A stretch of 46,181 nucleotides of DNA, taken from NCBI GenBank assembly GCA_016191985.1, contig JACPVB010000130.1, positions 1 to 46,181 of the forward strand, read 5' to 3'. The stretch is from Chloroflexota bacterium. GTDB lineage: Bacteria > Chloroflexota > Anaerolineae > Anaerolineales > Villigracilaceae. Positions 7,896 to 17,642 of this stretch are shown here, piece by piece (the stretch's first letter is position 1; each line of letters starts with the position of its first letter). Made by a program: the position numbers and the translations under genes. The notes beneath the pieces are model-generated. The model saw only the letters and a list, made by a program, of their open reading frames with translations. It was not told the origin of the DNA and did not search any database.

Positions 7896-8774
7896 TTACT
7901 CCAGTCCTAATGATTCGACAATTTCCCGCGTCGTCTTTTCATCGGAGGGGCGTTCAACTTCCGTATAAATTTCCCAGGTTTCAATATGGGTGACGGATGC
8001 GTGCGGGACCAGTTTGCAAATTGGAGCGAGCGTTTCCAACTCAAGGAATTGATCGTTGCAATAACATTCGCTGGAACTTCCGAAATCGTAATAAGACTCA
8101 TGCGCATGATATGCCGCGCGCTTGACGAACAATGTATGATCCAGCCAGTATGCCAGCCAGCCGCGCGGGTTGGGGTAGCCAACTTTGAAAGCCGCCTGCA
8201 TCTGCGCATGGACGAGGATGTATTCGTTGCCCCAGGTCACATGTGGGTTGGCAATATCGGTGTACGGCCACAACGTCAGCGAACGGTTTGGCAGCACATC
8301 GCTTTGTTCCTGCGATTGCGGAAGGATGGCAATCCCGCCTGTTCTAAATTGGGTGATGGCCCAGGGCGCGCATTCCACAGGCCAGAGACCACGGTTGGTT
8401 AATGTGTGGTGGATGATGACCTGCGGCTTTTCATCCACCAATGAAATGCGGATGGACTTCTCGATTCCTGTCCCCACCTCAACCTGCTGCGTAGCCAACA
8501 GGCTGTTCCCACTCTGAATGATTTCCACAGGCTGGTCATCCAGCACATAGGTGCGCGGCATGTTCTCCGGCGCATGCCACAGACGGTGGCCGCCATGAAA
8601 ATGAAAAATTTTTCCGTCCGGGCGTTGGGTGGTGAAGTCCGGCAGTTCGGCAAAGATATTTTCGCCGCCGTTGTAACGCAGGGAAATGACACGCGGTCCC
8701 ACCGACTGGGTGACCAGCAGGTTGATGACGGCATTTGCAAGGGAGATACTTTTGTAATTATGAAATTTTGGCAT
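7896..8774 (-). CDS. Aldose-epimerase / DUF4380-like protein of the xylose operon
   Basis: VGPRVISLRYNGGENIFAELPDF and GHRLWHAPENMPRTYVLDDQPVEI resemble galactose-mutarotase-like beta-sandwich proteins. Flanked by xylB and the transporter permease. Confidence 0.6.
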   Translation of the reverse strand: MPKFHNYKSISLANAVINLLVTQSVGPRVISLRYNGGENIFAELPDFTTQRPDGKIFHFHGGHRLWHAPENMPRTYVLDDQPVEIIQSGNSLLATQQVEVGTGIEKSIRISLVDEKPQVIIHHTLTNRGLWPVECAPWAITQFRTGGIAILPQSQEQSDVLPNRSLTLWPYTDIANPHVTWGNEYILVHAQMQAAFKVGYPNPRGWLAYWLDHTLFVKRAAYHAHESYYDFGSSSECYCNDQFLELETLAPICKLVPHASVTHIETWEIYTEVERPSDEKTTREIVESLGLE

Positions 8775-8839
8775 GGGTAAAAATTTGGCAAATAAGATAT
8801 TCGGAGGTTAATATTTCCAAAGCGACGGGCGCTTCATGG

Positions 8840-10057
8840 TTATCTATTTTTCTTGAAGTAGACATCGGCCAGCACCGCCAGCACCAGAACAATGGCCTTG
8901 ACGACATACTGCCAGGCGGGGGCGACGTTCATCATCTGCAAACCCGTGGAGAGACTGGCAATGATCAACGCGCCGATCATCGCGCCGGGGACAGTACCAA
9001 TGCCGCCCAATGTAGAAGTGCCGCCCAGAATACAACTGGCAATGGCATCCAACTCATAGCCCTGACCTGCCGCAATCGTCCCATAACCGACGTATGAAGC
9101 CAGCACAATTCCTGCCACCCCGGAGAGGAAGCCCATCAATACAAAGATGCGGAAGACCATACTGCGGATGTTGATACCGGAAAGACGCGCTGCATCACGA
9201 TTGCCGCCAATGGCATAAGCATAGCGCCCAAAGCGCGTGTTATTGGAAATGTACACCATGATCGCCACTGTAACCGCCAGCAAAAGGACAGGGTTCTGAA
9301 CACCGCGATAGTTGTTGACATTATAGACGTAGATTAAGATGATGAGCGCCGCAAAACCGGTAATTAAGAGGTCAACGTAAATGTTGCGCAGTTCAAACCC
9401 ATGTTTCTGTTTGTTCTGCCGGCTTCGGAACATATTCCAAAACAGGAATCCGATTGCAAGGGCGGCAAAGACCCAGCCCCAGTGAGTCGGTACATATCCC
9501 TGCGCAATATCGGAAAACCAAGGCTGGTTCGCAGGGATGGTCTTCCCCTCCGTCACAAGCAGGATAAGTCCATTGAACAACCACAAACCGGCCAATGTGA
9601 CAATAAAGGATGGTACATTCAAATATGCAATGATGTATCCCTGTATTGCACCGAAGAGCGCTCCCACGGCCAATCCAATGGTCACAGAAAGTACCGCCGC
9701 AAGGAGCGGCTGATTCGGAAGATAGTCATACCAGGTATTGGCCTGCAAATAGGCCACCACCACTGAAACAAAGCCGGCCATCTTGCCAACGGAAAGGTCA
9801 ATGTTCCCGGTGACGATCACCAACACCATGCCTGCCGCCAAAAAAGCAGTAACCGACATTTGACGGAATAGGTTGGAGACGTTCTGCGCCCCAAGATAGG
9901 CGCCTCCGGTCGTGAAGAAAAAGATCAACCAGATGCCGACCAGCGCCAGCAGGATCGTATAGGTCTGTGCATTACGGCGTGCGATCTGGAAGAGTTCAGC
10001 CGTAAAACTCAATTTCGATTGTTCTGACTGTGTAGATTCCATGGTTACCTCATTCAA
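8840..10057 (-). CDS. xylH: Xylose ABC transporter permease (XylH-like); start may be the internal ATG at 10042
   Basis: GNIDLSVGKMAGFVSVVVAYLQ, IGGNRDAARLSGINIR, GTVPGAMIGALIIASLSTGLQMMNV. Confidence 0.9.
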   Translation of the reverse strand: MNEVTMESTQSEQSKLSFTAELFQIARRNAQTYTILLALVGIWLIFFFTTGGAYLGAQNVSNLFRQMSVTAFLAAGMVLVIVTGNIDLSVGKMAGFVSVVVAYLQANTWYDYLPNQPLLAAVLSVTIGLAVGALFGAIQGYIIAYLNVPSFIVTLAGLWLFNGLILLVTEGKTIPANQPWFSDIAQGYVPTHWGWVFAALAIGFLFWNMFRSRQNKQKHGFELRNIYVDLLITGFAALIILIYVYNVNNYRGVQNPVLLLAVTVAIMVYISNNTRFGRYAYAIGGNRDAARLSGINIRSMVFRIFVLMGFLSGVAGIVLASYVGYGTIAAGQGYELDAIASCILGGTSTLGGIGTVPGAMIGALIIASLSTGLQMMNVAPAWQYVVKAIVLVLAVLADVYFKKNR

Positions 10058-10070
10058 TTCGGTTTCTTAC

Positions 10071-11600
10071 TCAGGACGCGATCCCTGTCGCTAACGACAT
10101 GATACGCTCCTCATTCGCTTCCTGCATGGACAAAGTAGCTGCGGAATGCCCGCGGCACATCACCATGACACGGTCACTCATACCCAACACTTCCTCCAAC
10201 TCGCTGGAGATCATGATGATGGCAACGCCCTTTTCAGCCAGGTCATTCATCAATTTATATATCTCATATTTAGCACCCACATCAACACCGCGTGTCGGAT
10301 CATCCATGATCAGAACAATAGGGGTCGATAACAACCACTTCGAGATGACCACTTTTTGCTGGTTGCCACCGGATAATGTCTCAACAAGCGCTTCAAGGCT
10401 GGGGGTCTTGATCGTCAGGCTCTTTGCCTGTTGCATACTGGCTTTCAACTCGGCATCCACATCGATACGGAATAATCCGGCAAATTGGTCGAGATTGGGC
10501 AATGAGATATTCTTCAAAATGGATTGGATCAACACCAGCCCCATGCCTTTCCTGTCTTCAGGAACCAGACTCAACCCCGCATCAATCGCTTCACGTGCAC
10601 TCCGCGGTTTGATCTCTTTATCCCCCAGTTTTATCTTCCCGTTGATAACTTTCCCATACTCGCCAAAGAGGGTCATGACCAATTCAGTCCTGCCTGACCC
10701 CATCAAGCCGGCAATGCCCAAGATCTCACCACGCCGCACATCAAAGTTCACACCGTTTAAAACCTTGCGGTTGGAATCGTTCGGGTCGAGTGCCTGTAAG
10801 TCTTTCACATCAAAAACAACTTCAGCGGGCTTGCGATTCCCCTTTGGGAAACGTTCCTTCATTTCGCGCCCCACCATGTGTCTCACCAATTTTTCAACAG
10901 ACAGATTTTCTGTCGCTTCAGTCACCACCGCCTTACCATCACGCATCACGGTCACGCGGTCGGTAATACGGAAAAATTCCTCGAGCCTATGAGTAATGTA
11001 GATACAGGTAATGCCATGAGCCTTGAGCGTTTTGAGAATATCCATCAACTTCTCCACTTCCGCTTCGCTCAATGCACTGGTAGGCTCGTCAAGGATCAGA
11101 ACCTTCGCATTTTCTGATAAGGCCTTAGCGATCTCAACCATTTGCATTTTCCCCACTCCCAGATTTCTGACGATCTCATGCGGGGGGACATCCAATTCGT
11201 AGTTCGACAGGATCTTCTTTGTATCGGCATATAGTTTGTTCCAATTGATTGCCTGCCCATCCAACGGTTCGCGTCCCAGATAAACATTCTCCCCAACTGA
11301 CATGGTTGGAACCAAGGTAAGTTCCTGATAAACAATAGCTATTCCTTTTTCCCCCGCTTCACGAATGGAACTTTCGCCAAGATTCAACTCTTCCCCGTCG
11401 AAGATGACCCTGCCCTCATACGTCCCATGAGGATAAACCCCTGAAAGTATTTTCATCAACGTGGATTTCCCCGCTCCATTTTCCCCGCAAATACCATGAA
11501 TTTCACCACGGCGAATATCAAAGGAAACATCTTTCAATGCCAACACGCCGGGGAATTGTTTTGTTACATTCTTGAATTCGAGAATGAAATCATTGTCCAC
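10071..11600 (-). CDS. xylG: Xylose ABC transporter ATP-binding protein (two NBDs)
   Basis: Walker A GENGAGKST, second NBD GLMGSGRTEL, signature LSGGNQQKVVISKWL. Confidence 0.93.
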   Translation of the reverse strand: MDNDFILEFKNVTKQFPGVLALKDVSFDIRRGEIHGICGENGAGKSTLMKILSGVYPHGTYEGRVIFDGEELNLGESSIREAGEKGIAIVYQELTLVPTMSVGENVYLGREPLDGQAINWNKLYADTKKILSNYELDVPPHEIVRNLGVGKMQMVEIAKALSENAKVLILDEPTSALSEAEVEKLMDILKTLKAHGITCIYITHRLEEFFRITDRVTVMRDGKAVVTEATENLSVEKLVRHMVGREMKERFPKGNRKPAEVVFDVKDLQALDPNDSNRKVLNGVNFDVRRGEILGIAGLMGSGRTELVMTLFGEYGKVINGKIKLGDKEIKPRSAREAIDAGLSLVPEDRKGMGLVLIQSILKNISLPNLDQFAGLFRIDVDAELKASMQQAKSLTIKTPSLEALVETLSGGNQQKVVISKWLLSTPIVLIMDDPTRGVDVGAKYEIYKLMNDLAEKGVAIIMISSELEEVLGMSDRVMVMCRGHSAATLSMQEANEERIMSLATGIAS

Positions 11601-11647
11601 TTTGAACTCCTGCGACCGAAGATTTTCTCCGATGATACTCCGTTTGG

Positions 11648-11688
11648 TTTATTTGCCGGCCCTCAAAAGCTGAGGGCCGGCAAATAAA
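11648..11688 (-). terminator. Strong intercistronic hairpin between xylF and xylG
   Basis: Perfect 18-bp stem TTTATTTGCCGGCCCTCA/TGAGGGCCGGCAAATAAA with a 5-nt loop. Confidence 0.8.
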
Positions 11689-11702
11689 TAAATCATATCC
11701 TG

Positions 11703-12803
11703 TTAAGGCTTCGGAGGCCGCTGATCTTCAGGAACGTCACGATACACATCATCGTAGGGCTGGAAGCCGCTCTTCACAACCAGGTCATAGACGTTACCCT
11801 GGTTCACCTGCTGAACTTCAAGGAATACGCACGGTACTTCGCCCTGCTTGCTTGGGTCAACAGTCAACTCGGCGAGCGTGAAGTTCTTCATGCCAGAAAC
11901 AGTCTCGCCTTTGATCAACTTGTCCATGACTTCAACAGCCAGCGGGGATAGATTGCGAATGTCCTTGAGGATGGACACGGTCAATTCGCCCTTGACAATG
12001 CTGTTACTGCCATCGGCGGTCGCATCCTGGCCGGAGATGGGCACATTACCAGCCAATCCCTGGGCTTTCATGGCTTGCAGAGCGCCAAGCGCCGTACCGT
12101 CATTCGAGGCAACCACTGCATCAATGTCATTGTTCTGCGCCGACAGGATGTTTTCCATTACCTTGAGTGCATTGGCGGCATCCCAGTTATCAATACCCTG
12201 CTGGGCAACGATCTCGATCTTACCAGAGTCAACATAAGGTTGTAAGATTTCTGTTTGGCCCTTGGTGAAAAGAGTGGCATTGTTGTCTGTGGGTGAACCG
12301 GCAAGCTGGACTACGCGAGCGGGACCGTTTGCGGCAACATCCCAGTTATCGGCGTCAATGGCTGCCATTACGCCAAGCGCCTGCTGGCGTCCGACTTCGA
12401 CATTGTCAAAAGACAGATAGGCAGCGATCTTGGAGGTCTTGATCAGGCGGTCATACGCAATGACCTTTACGCCCGCATCCGCCGCTTTATCAACCGAGGT
12501 CACGATGGCATCACCGTCTTCAGCGACAATGATCAGGCCCTTCACGCCCTGGCTGACCATGTTGTCAATCTGGTCGTTCTGCAATTTCACATCGTGATTG
12601 GCTTCAGCAGAAACAACTTCGTAGCCAAGTTCTTCGAGCAGACCGCGCATCAACACTTCTTCGTTCTTCCAGCGCTCGGTCGCGAAGTCGGAAAAGGAAA
12701 GGCCGATCTTGGCCTTTCCGCCGCCAGCGCCACAACCTGCCAGCAGCATGGAGGCAATGACTATTATAGAAAAAACTGTCATCAAAACACGCTTGGACTT
12801 CAT
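11703..12803 (-). CDS. xylF: Xylose ABC transporter substrate-binding lipoprotein
   Basis: MKSKRVLMTVFSIIVIASMLLAGCG lipobox; IGLSFSDFATERWKNEEVLM; ATG at 12803 with TTTCTCCT (RBS) upstream. Confidence 0.92.
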   Translation of the reverse strand: MKSKRVLMTVFSIIVIASMLLAGCGAGGGKAKIGLSFSDFATERWKNEEVLMRGLLEELGYEVVSAEANHDVKLQNDQIDNMVSQGVKGLIIVAEDGDAIVTSVDKAADAGVKVIAYDRLIKTSKIAAYLSFDNVEVGRQQALGVMAAIDADNWDVAANGPARVVQLAGSPTDNNATLFTKGQTEILQPYVDSGKIEIVAQQGIDNWDAANALKVMENILSAQNNDIDAVVASNDGTALGALQAMKAQGLAGNVPISGQDATADGSNSIVKGELTVSILKDIRNLSPLAVEVMDKLIKGETVSGMKNFTLAELTVDPSKQGEVPCVFLEVQQVNQGNVYDLVVKSGFQPYDDVYRDVPEDQRPPKP

Positions 12804-13049
12804 CTTTTTTTCTCCTAAATGAAATGGTTTACAGAATTGAAACAACGAATGGAACAATGAGTATCTCTGCAATGGCATCTCCTTTCTGGTGTGATGAATG
12901 AATAATGGAGTACATCATTGAACCTGAGCCAGGCATACGAACCCTTCTTCTCATGTGGTCTTGAATTTACCGTTTCGAACATTGCCTGGCAAATTACCAA
13001 TCATCACATTGATTTCTCCAATTTCAATCAGGTCCAAATTCACAATATA

Positions 13050-13063
13050 GAAAACCGGTTAAC
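13050..13063. promoter_or_regulatory. Possible operator GAAAACCGGTTAAC upstream of xylF
   Basis: Imperfect 14-bp palindrome with a CCGG centre in the xylA-xylF intergenic region. Confidence 0.25.
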
Positions 13064-13096
13064 CCACAGGCCGCCGGCCACATGATCTGTGAAAGA

Positions 13097-14263
13097 TCAT
13101 CGCACGCCTAACAAAACTTCCACCGTCAATTGATCGAGGCGCTCGTATTGCAAACCTCTTGCGGCAATGGCAGAGCGGTCGAAGGGTTGGGCTTTGAGCG
13201 CCTTTGCTTTTTCTGAACTGTACTTGCCGAAGTATCCGCCCATCGAGCCATCGTCCGCGTTGATCTCAGCCACGAGGGCTTGAATCTCTTTATCGGCATT
13301 CCATTGGGCAGCCTTTTCTTTTAAGATGAGATAGGTGCGCATACAGCCGCGCGCAAAGTCCTTTACGCCTTCGTAATCTTCCGTGCGATAGGCATGCGCG
13401 TCGAAGTGTCGCGAACTGTCGTATTTGTTGTCTTCCAGCAGTTTCACAAGGAAGAACGCGCTCTTGAGATTGACCGCCCCAAAGCGGAAGTCCTGGTCGT
13501 AGCGGCCAAAGGCCTGGTCGTTCAAGTCAATGTGAAACAACTTGCCCGCTTCCAATGCCTGCGCCACGCCGTGGACAAAGTTAAGGCCTGCCATGTGTTC
13601 GTGCGCCACTTCGGGGTTCACGCCCACCATTTCAGGATGGTCGAGCGTGGCAATGAACGCCAGCATGTGACCCGTTGTGGAATTGTAAATATCGCCGCGC
13701 GGTTCGTTGGGCTTGGCCTCGAGCGCGAATTTCAAATCGTATTTCTGGTCACGCACATAGTCGCACAGGAAATTCATCGCTTCGCGATTGCGTTTGATGG
13801 CTTCCACTGGGTTTTTAGTGGAGTCCGTTTCGGTGCCTTCGCGTCCGCCCCAAAAGACGTAAATCTTCGCGCCGAATTCCACGCCGAGATCGATGGCGTT
13901 CATCGTCTTTTGCAGGGCATAGGCGCGCACTTTGGGATCGTTACTGGTGAACGCGCCGTCCTTGAAAATGGGATCGCTAAATAGATTCGTGGTCGCCATT
14001 GGGACGACGATGCCCGTCTCATCGAGCGCCTCGCGGAAATCCTTTTTGATGGCTTCAGCCTCGCTGGGCATTACGTCAATGGGTATCAAATCGTTGTCGT
14101 GGAAGTTGACTCCGTACGCGCCGACCTCACCGAGCAGGCGAACAAGGTCAGCGGGAGTTTTCTGCTCGCGCACCGGTCCGCCAAATGGGTCGCGGCCAAT
14201 GTTCCCAACGGTCCACAGGCCGAAGGTAAATTTGTTTTCAGGTTGGGGGGTGTAATCAGACAT
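13097..14263 (-). CDS. xylA: Xylose isomerase
   Basis: [63 protein letters not shown]. Confidence 0.95.
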   Translation of the reverse strand: MSDYTPQPENKFTFGLWTVGNIGRDPFGGPVREQKTPADLVRLLGEVGAYGVNFHDNDLIPIDVMPSEAEAIKKDFREALDETGIVVPMATTNLFSDPIFKDGAFTSNDPKVRAYALQKTMNAIDLGVEFGAKIYVFWGGREGTETDSTKNPVEAIKRNREAMNFLCDYVRDQKYDLKFALEAKPNEPRGDIYNSTTGHMLAFIATLDHPEMVGVNPEVAHEHMAGLNFVHGVAQALEAGKLFHIDLNDQAFGRYDQDFRFGAVNLKSAFFLVKLLEDNKYDSSRHFDAHAYRTEDYEGVKDFARGCMRTYLILKEKAAQWNADKEIQALVAEINADDGSMGGYFGKYSSEKAKALKAQPFDRSAIAARGLQYERLDQLTVEVLLGVR

Positions 14264-14275
14264 GGGACTCTCCTT

Positions 14276-15274
14276 CTAATTTCTTTCAAGTATGGTTTCG
14301 ATTTCGGTCATCTGAGCGCTTGCAAGCGAGCCGAACTGCAATGCGCCGCAATTCTCTTCCACTTGAGCGACCGTCTTAAAGCCTGGGATTGGAATGGTAT
14401 TCGGACTGCGCGCCCACAGCCAGCCAAGCGCGCCCTGAGCGAGGGTACGTCCATCACTGGTCAACACCTCGCGGATCGAAGATAGCTTGTCCAGCCATTC
14501 CTGCGTGGGTTTTCCATTTTTGAAGCCCGGATGCCACTCGGCATGATGGCGCACATCATCATTGGCAAAACTGCTGTCGGCGGCGAATTTTCCAGTAAGC
14601 AATCCCATGCCCAACGGTCCGCGGATGAGGCTTGCCAGGTCCAGGGTTTGGGTTAAGGAGAGCAATTCCTGATTGCCATCCAAAACGCTAAATTGCTGCT
14701 GAACGACAGAGCAATTTGGGGAAGTCGAAAATGCGTTGACCGCATCGGTGCGGTCCGTGCTCCAGCCATAGGTTCGGATTTTGCCTTGTTTAACCAACGC
14801 TTCCAGAATTTCGCGCACATCGAACGCGCGCTCGATATTCAACCCCCAGACGTGGAGTTGATATACATCAATATAGTCGGTGTCCAACCGTTTCAGGCTG
14901 GATTCGACATCCTCCCGTAAATGACTGGCGACATCACTGTCTTCTTCCCTGGCTCCGTAGAAGGTTACTTCTTTCTTTGCTTCATCCACGTGATAGCCGA
15001 ACTTGGTGGCGATGACAACCTTATCACGGCGTCCTTTGAAAGCCTGAGCCAGCAATCGCTCGCTGTGACCTGCGCCATAGTTTGCAGCCGTATCGAAAAA
15101 TGTGATGCCCAAATCCAAAGCCCGTTGGATCGCGCGCAATGATTCGGCGTCATCCACACCGCTCCAGCCAGCGGGAGAGCCGTTGAACGTCCAGGGGCCG
15201 CCAACCGCCCAGCATCCCATTCCGAGGGCGCTGACTTCGATATTTGATCTTCCAAGTTTTCTATTCGGGGTCAT
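14276..15274 (-). CDS. Aldo/keto reductase
   Basis: RKLGRSNIEVSALGMGCWAVGG, FFDTAANYGAGHSERLLAQAF, VIATKFGY, DYIDVYQLHVW. Start taken at ATG 15274. Confidence 0.92.
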   Translation of the reverse strand: MTPNRKLGRSNIEVSALGMGCWAVGGPWTFNGSPAGWSGVDDAESLRAIQRALDLGITFFDTAANYGAGHSERLLAQAFKGRRDKVVIATKFGYHVDEAKKEVTFYGAREEDSDVASHLREDVESSLKRLDTDYIDVYQLHVWGLNIERAFDVREILEALVKQGKIRTYGWSTDRTDAVNAFSTSPNCSVVQQQFSVLDGNQELLSLTQTLDLASLIRGPLGMGLLTGKFAADSSFANDDVRHHAEWHPGFKNGKPTQEWLDKLSSIREVLTSDGRTLAQGALGWLWARSPNTIPIPGFKTVAQVEENCGALQFGSLASAQMTEIETILERN

Positions 15275-15290
15275 GACAATCCTTGCCTGT

Positions 15291-17459
15291 TTATTTAACT
15301 TCAAACACCGCAGTGACAGGCCTGGGCGCGCCCAATTCCTGACCGCGTTTGGAGGGGGAACAACCGCCGACTTCAAGACGGAATTCGCCAGGTTCGAGAG
15401 TCAGTTTGCCTTCGTCGTTGAAGAAGGACATCATTTCAGGGGTGATGGTGAATTTCAAAATGCGGCTCTCGCCTGCCTTGAGCACGACTCGCTCAAAGCC
15501 GATGAGATGATGGAGCGGGACAACCGTCGAGGCGTGGATATCTGTCAGGTAGAACTGGGCAACTTCGGCTGAGGCTTCGACGCGGCTCAGCCCAGGGTCC
15601 GAGGCGCCGCTGTTGGTCAGAGTCAGGCTCACGTTAAGAGAATCTCCAAGAGCAGGATTCGTCTTATCGAGTTGTAAATCCGAGTATTCAAAACGGCTGT
15701 AGCTCAGCCCAAAGCCAAAGGGATAGAGCGGCTCTTCGGTCATGTAGCGATAGGTGCGGCCATTCATGCTGTAATCGTCGAAGGCGGGCAGTTGATCGAG
15801 CGATTTGGGGAAGGTAAGCGGAAGTTTGCCCGCCGGGGAAACATCACCGAAGAGAACATCCGCAACCGCGCGGCCGCCCTCCATGCCTGGATACCAAACA
15901 AAGAGAATCGCATCCACCATATCCTCGACTTCACCCAGCGCAATCGGGCTGCCGCCTGTAAGCACAAGTACGATCTTCACACCATGGATGGAAAGCTCCT
16001 TGATGTAATCAATTTGACTCTGCGGAAGTGAGATGCTTTCACGATCGCCGTTTTGCGGAGAGAGCAATGACTCGCCCTCCTCGCCTTCGAGGAAGGAAGA
16101 AAGCCCCGCGCACACGATGGCAAAGTCGGCGGTCTGCGCCATGGTCGGTGCCCAGGTATGTTTGATTTCGCGCGGATGTTTCAACATCGCACCCGATGTA
16201 TATTCCATGCCCATGCCTTCGGGAATGCGGCCCGCAAGCCCTTCGAGCAAGGTGATCATTTGATTGTTGAAGCCGTAATAGTTGCCGAGCAGCACTTCCA
16301 TGCTGGCGGCGGTGGGGCCGGTGACGTAAATCTTTTTCGTGGAAGGTTTGATGGGCAGGATATTGTTTTTATTTTTGAGTAAAACAACCGATTCGGTTGC
16401 GGTGCGATACGCAAGTTGACGATGTTCTTCGCAAGCCACGACATCGGTGGAGATGGATGTGAACGGCACATCCTCCTCGGGGTCGAACATGCCCAATTTG
16501 AAACGCGTGCCGAGCGTGCGTTCCAGGGAGCGATCCACATCGGCTTCGGTGATGAGGCCGCGATTAATAGCTTCAGGAATTTCATTGAAGACGTGGTCAC
16601 AGCCGAGGTCGCAGCCATGCTGCAAGGCCAATGCCGCCGATTCAGCCGCATCGTTCGTAACCTTGTGGTTGAGATGAAAATCTGACAGCGCCATACAATC
16701 TGACACAACGTGCCCGTCGAAACCCCACTCGCCGCGCAAAATATCGTCCAGCAGAAGTTTGCTGGCACAGCAGACTTCGTCGAGCGTGCGGTTGTACGCG
16801 CCCATCACGGACTCAACCTTTGCTTCCATGACCAACTTTTTGAAGGCGGGCAGATAGGTATCGTAGAGTTCGCGTTTGGTCACAATGGCATTGAAAGTGT
16901 GACGGTCCTTCTCTGGCCCCGAATGGACGGCATAATGTTTGGCGCAGGCGGCGGCTTTGAGATATTTGGGATGATCGCCCTGCAAGCCTTTCACATAAGC
17001 GGATGCCATCTCGCCGGTAAAGAATGGGTCTTCGCCCCAGGTTTCCTGTCCACGCCCCCAGCGCGGGTCGCGGAAGATGTTCACGTTTGGCGACCAGAAG
17101 GTCAATCCCTGATAGAGATCGGTGTAGCCGTTGCGTCGCAACGCGGCATGATATTTGGCACGTCCCTCATCGCTGATGGCGGTTGCCACTTTGAAAATCA
17201 GTTCCTTATCCCAGGTGGCCGCCATCGCAATGGCCTGTGGGAAGACGGTGGCGCGTCCGTTGCGGGCAACGCCGTGCAATGCCTCGCTCCAATAGTTGTA
17301 GGCGGGAATATTCAGGCGCGGAATGCCATGCGCGGGGTGATTCATCAACCCCACTTTTTCCTCGAGGGTCATGCGGCTGATCAAATCTCTTGCCCGTTCG
17401 GCAAAAGACAGCGATGGATCAAGATATAAAAGTTTTTCCGAAGGTACAGCCTTGCTCAT
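15291..17459 (-). CDS. Glycoside hydrolase family 3 (beta-glucosidase/beta-xylosidase type), no signal peptide
   Basis: RWGRGQETWGEDP, KHYAVHSGPE, GHVVSDCMAL (nucleophile Asp region), C-terminal fibronectin-III-like domain. Confidence 0.92.
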   Translation of the reverse strand: MSKAVPSEKLLYLDPSLSFAERARDLISRMTLEEKVGLMNHPAHGIPRLNIPAYNYWSEALHGVARNGRATVFPQAIAMAATWDKELIFKVATAISDEGRAKYHAALRRNGYTDLYQGLTFWSPNVNIFRDPRWGRGQETWGEDPFFTGEMASAYVKGLQGDHPKYLKAAACAKHYAVHSGPEKDRHTFNAIVTKRELYDTYLPAFKKLVMEAKVESVMGAYNRTLDEVCCASKLLLDDILRGEWGFDGHVVSDCMALSDFHLNHKVTNDAAESAALALQHGCDLGCDHVFNEIPEAINRGLITEADVDRSLERTLGTRFKLGMFDPEEDVPFTSISTDVVACEEHRQLAYRTATESVVLLKNKNNILPIKPSTKKIYVTGPTAASMEVLLGNYYGFNNQMITLLEGLAGRIPEGMGMEYTSGAMLKHPREIKHTWAPTMAQTADFAIVCAGLSSFLEGEEGESLLSPQNGDRESISLPQSQIDYIKELSIHGVKIVLVLTGGSPIALGEVEDMVDAILFVWYPGMEGGRAVADVLFGDVSPAGKLPLTFPKSLDQLPAFDDYSMNGRTYRYMTEEPLYPFGFGLSYSRFEYSDLQLDKTNPALGDSLNVSLTLTNSGASDPGLSRVEASAEVAQFYLTDIHASTVVPLHHLIGFERVVLKAGESRILKFTITPEMMSFFNDEGKLTLEPGEFRLEVGGCSPSKRGQELGAPRPVTAVFEVK

Positions 17460-17508
17460 TCAATGCTCCTTGTAACCGTATTGCTCACTCACCTTACGCG
17501 ATTTCATT

Positions 17509-17606
17509 GTAGGGGCGACCCGTCTATATTTTTGTAAACGCTTGGTACAGGGCGACCCTTTCTTGCAAAATTGGTTATTGGTTAAGCCCTGACGGGCCGC
17601 CCCTAC
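17509..17606. repeat. Palindromic intergenic repeat (TAGGGGCG family)
   Basis: GTAGGGGCGACCCGTC ... GACGGGCCGCCCCTAC, one mismatch in 16-bp arms. Confidence 0.65.
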
Positions 17607-17642
17607 TACGGCGCGGACGCCGCAGGGAACGCTTTACGGACT

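Noticed and set aside
10099-10992. 297-aa + strand ORF opposite xylG
   Set aside because: Antisense to an unmistakable two-NBD ATPase; sequence looks like a shadow frame.
16710-17429. 239-aa + strand ORF opposite GH3
   Set aside because: Shadow of a conserved glycoside hydrolase, no family features.
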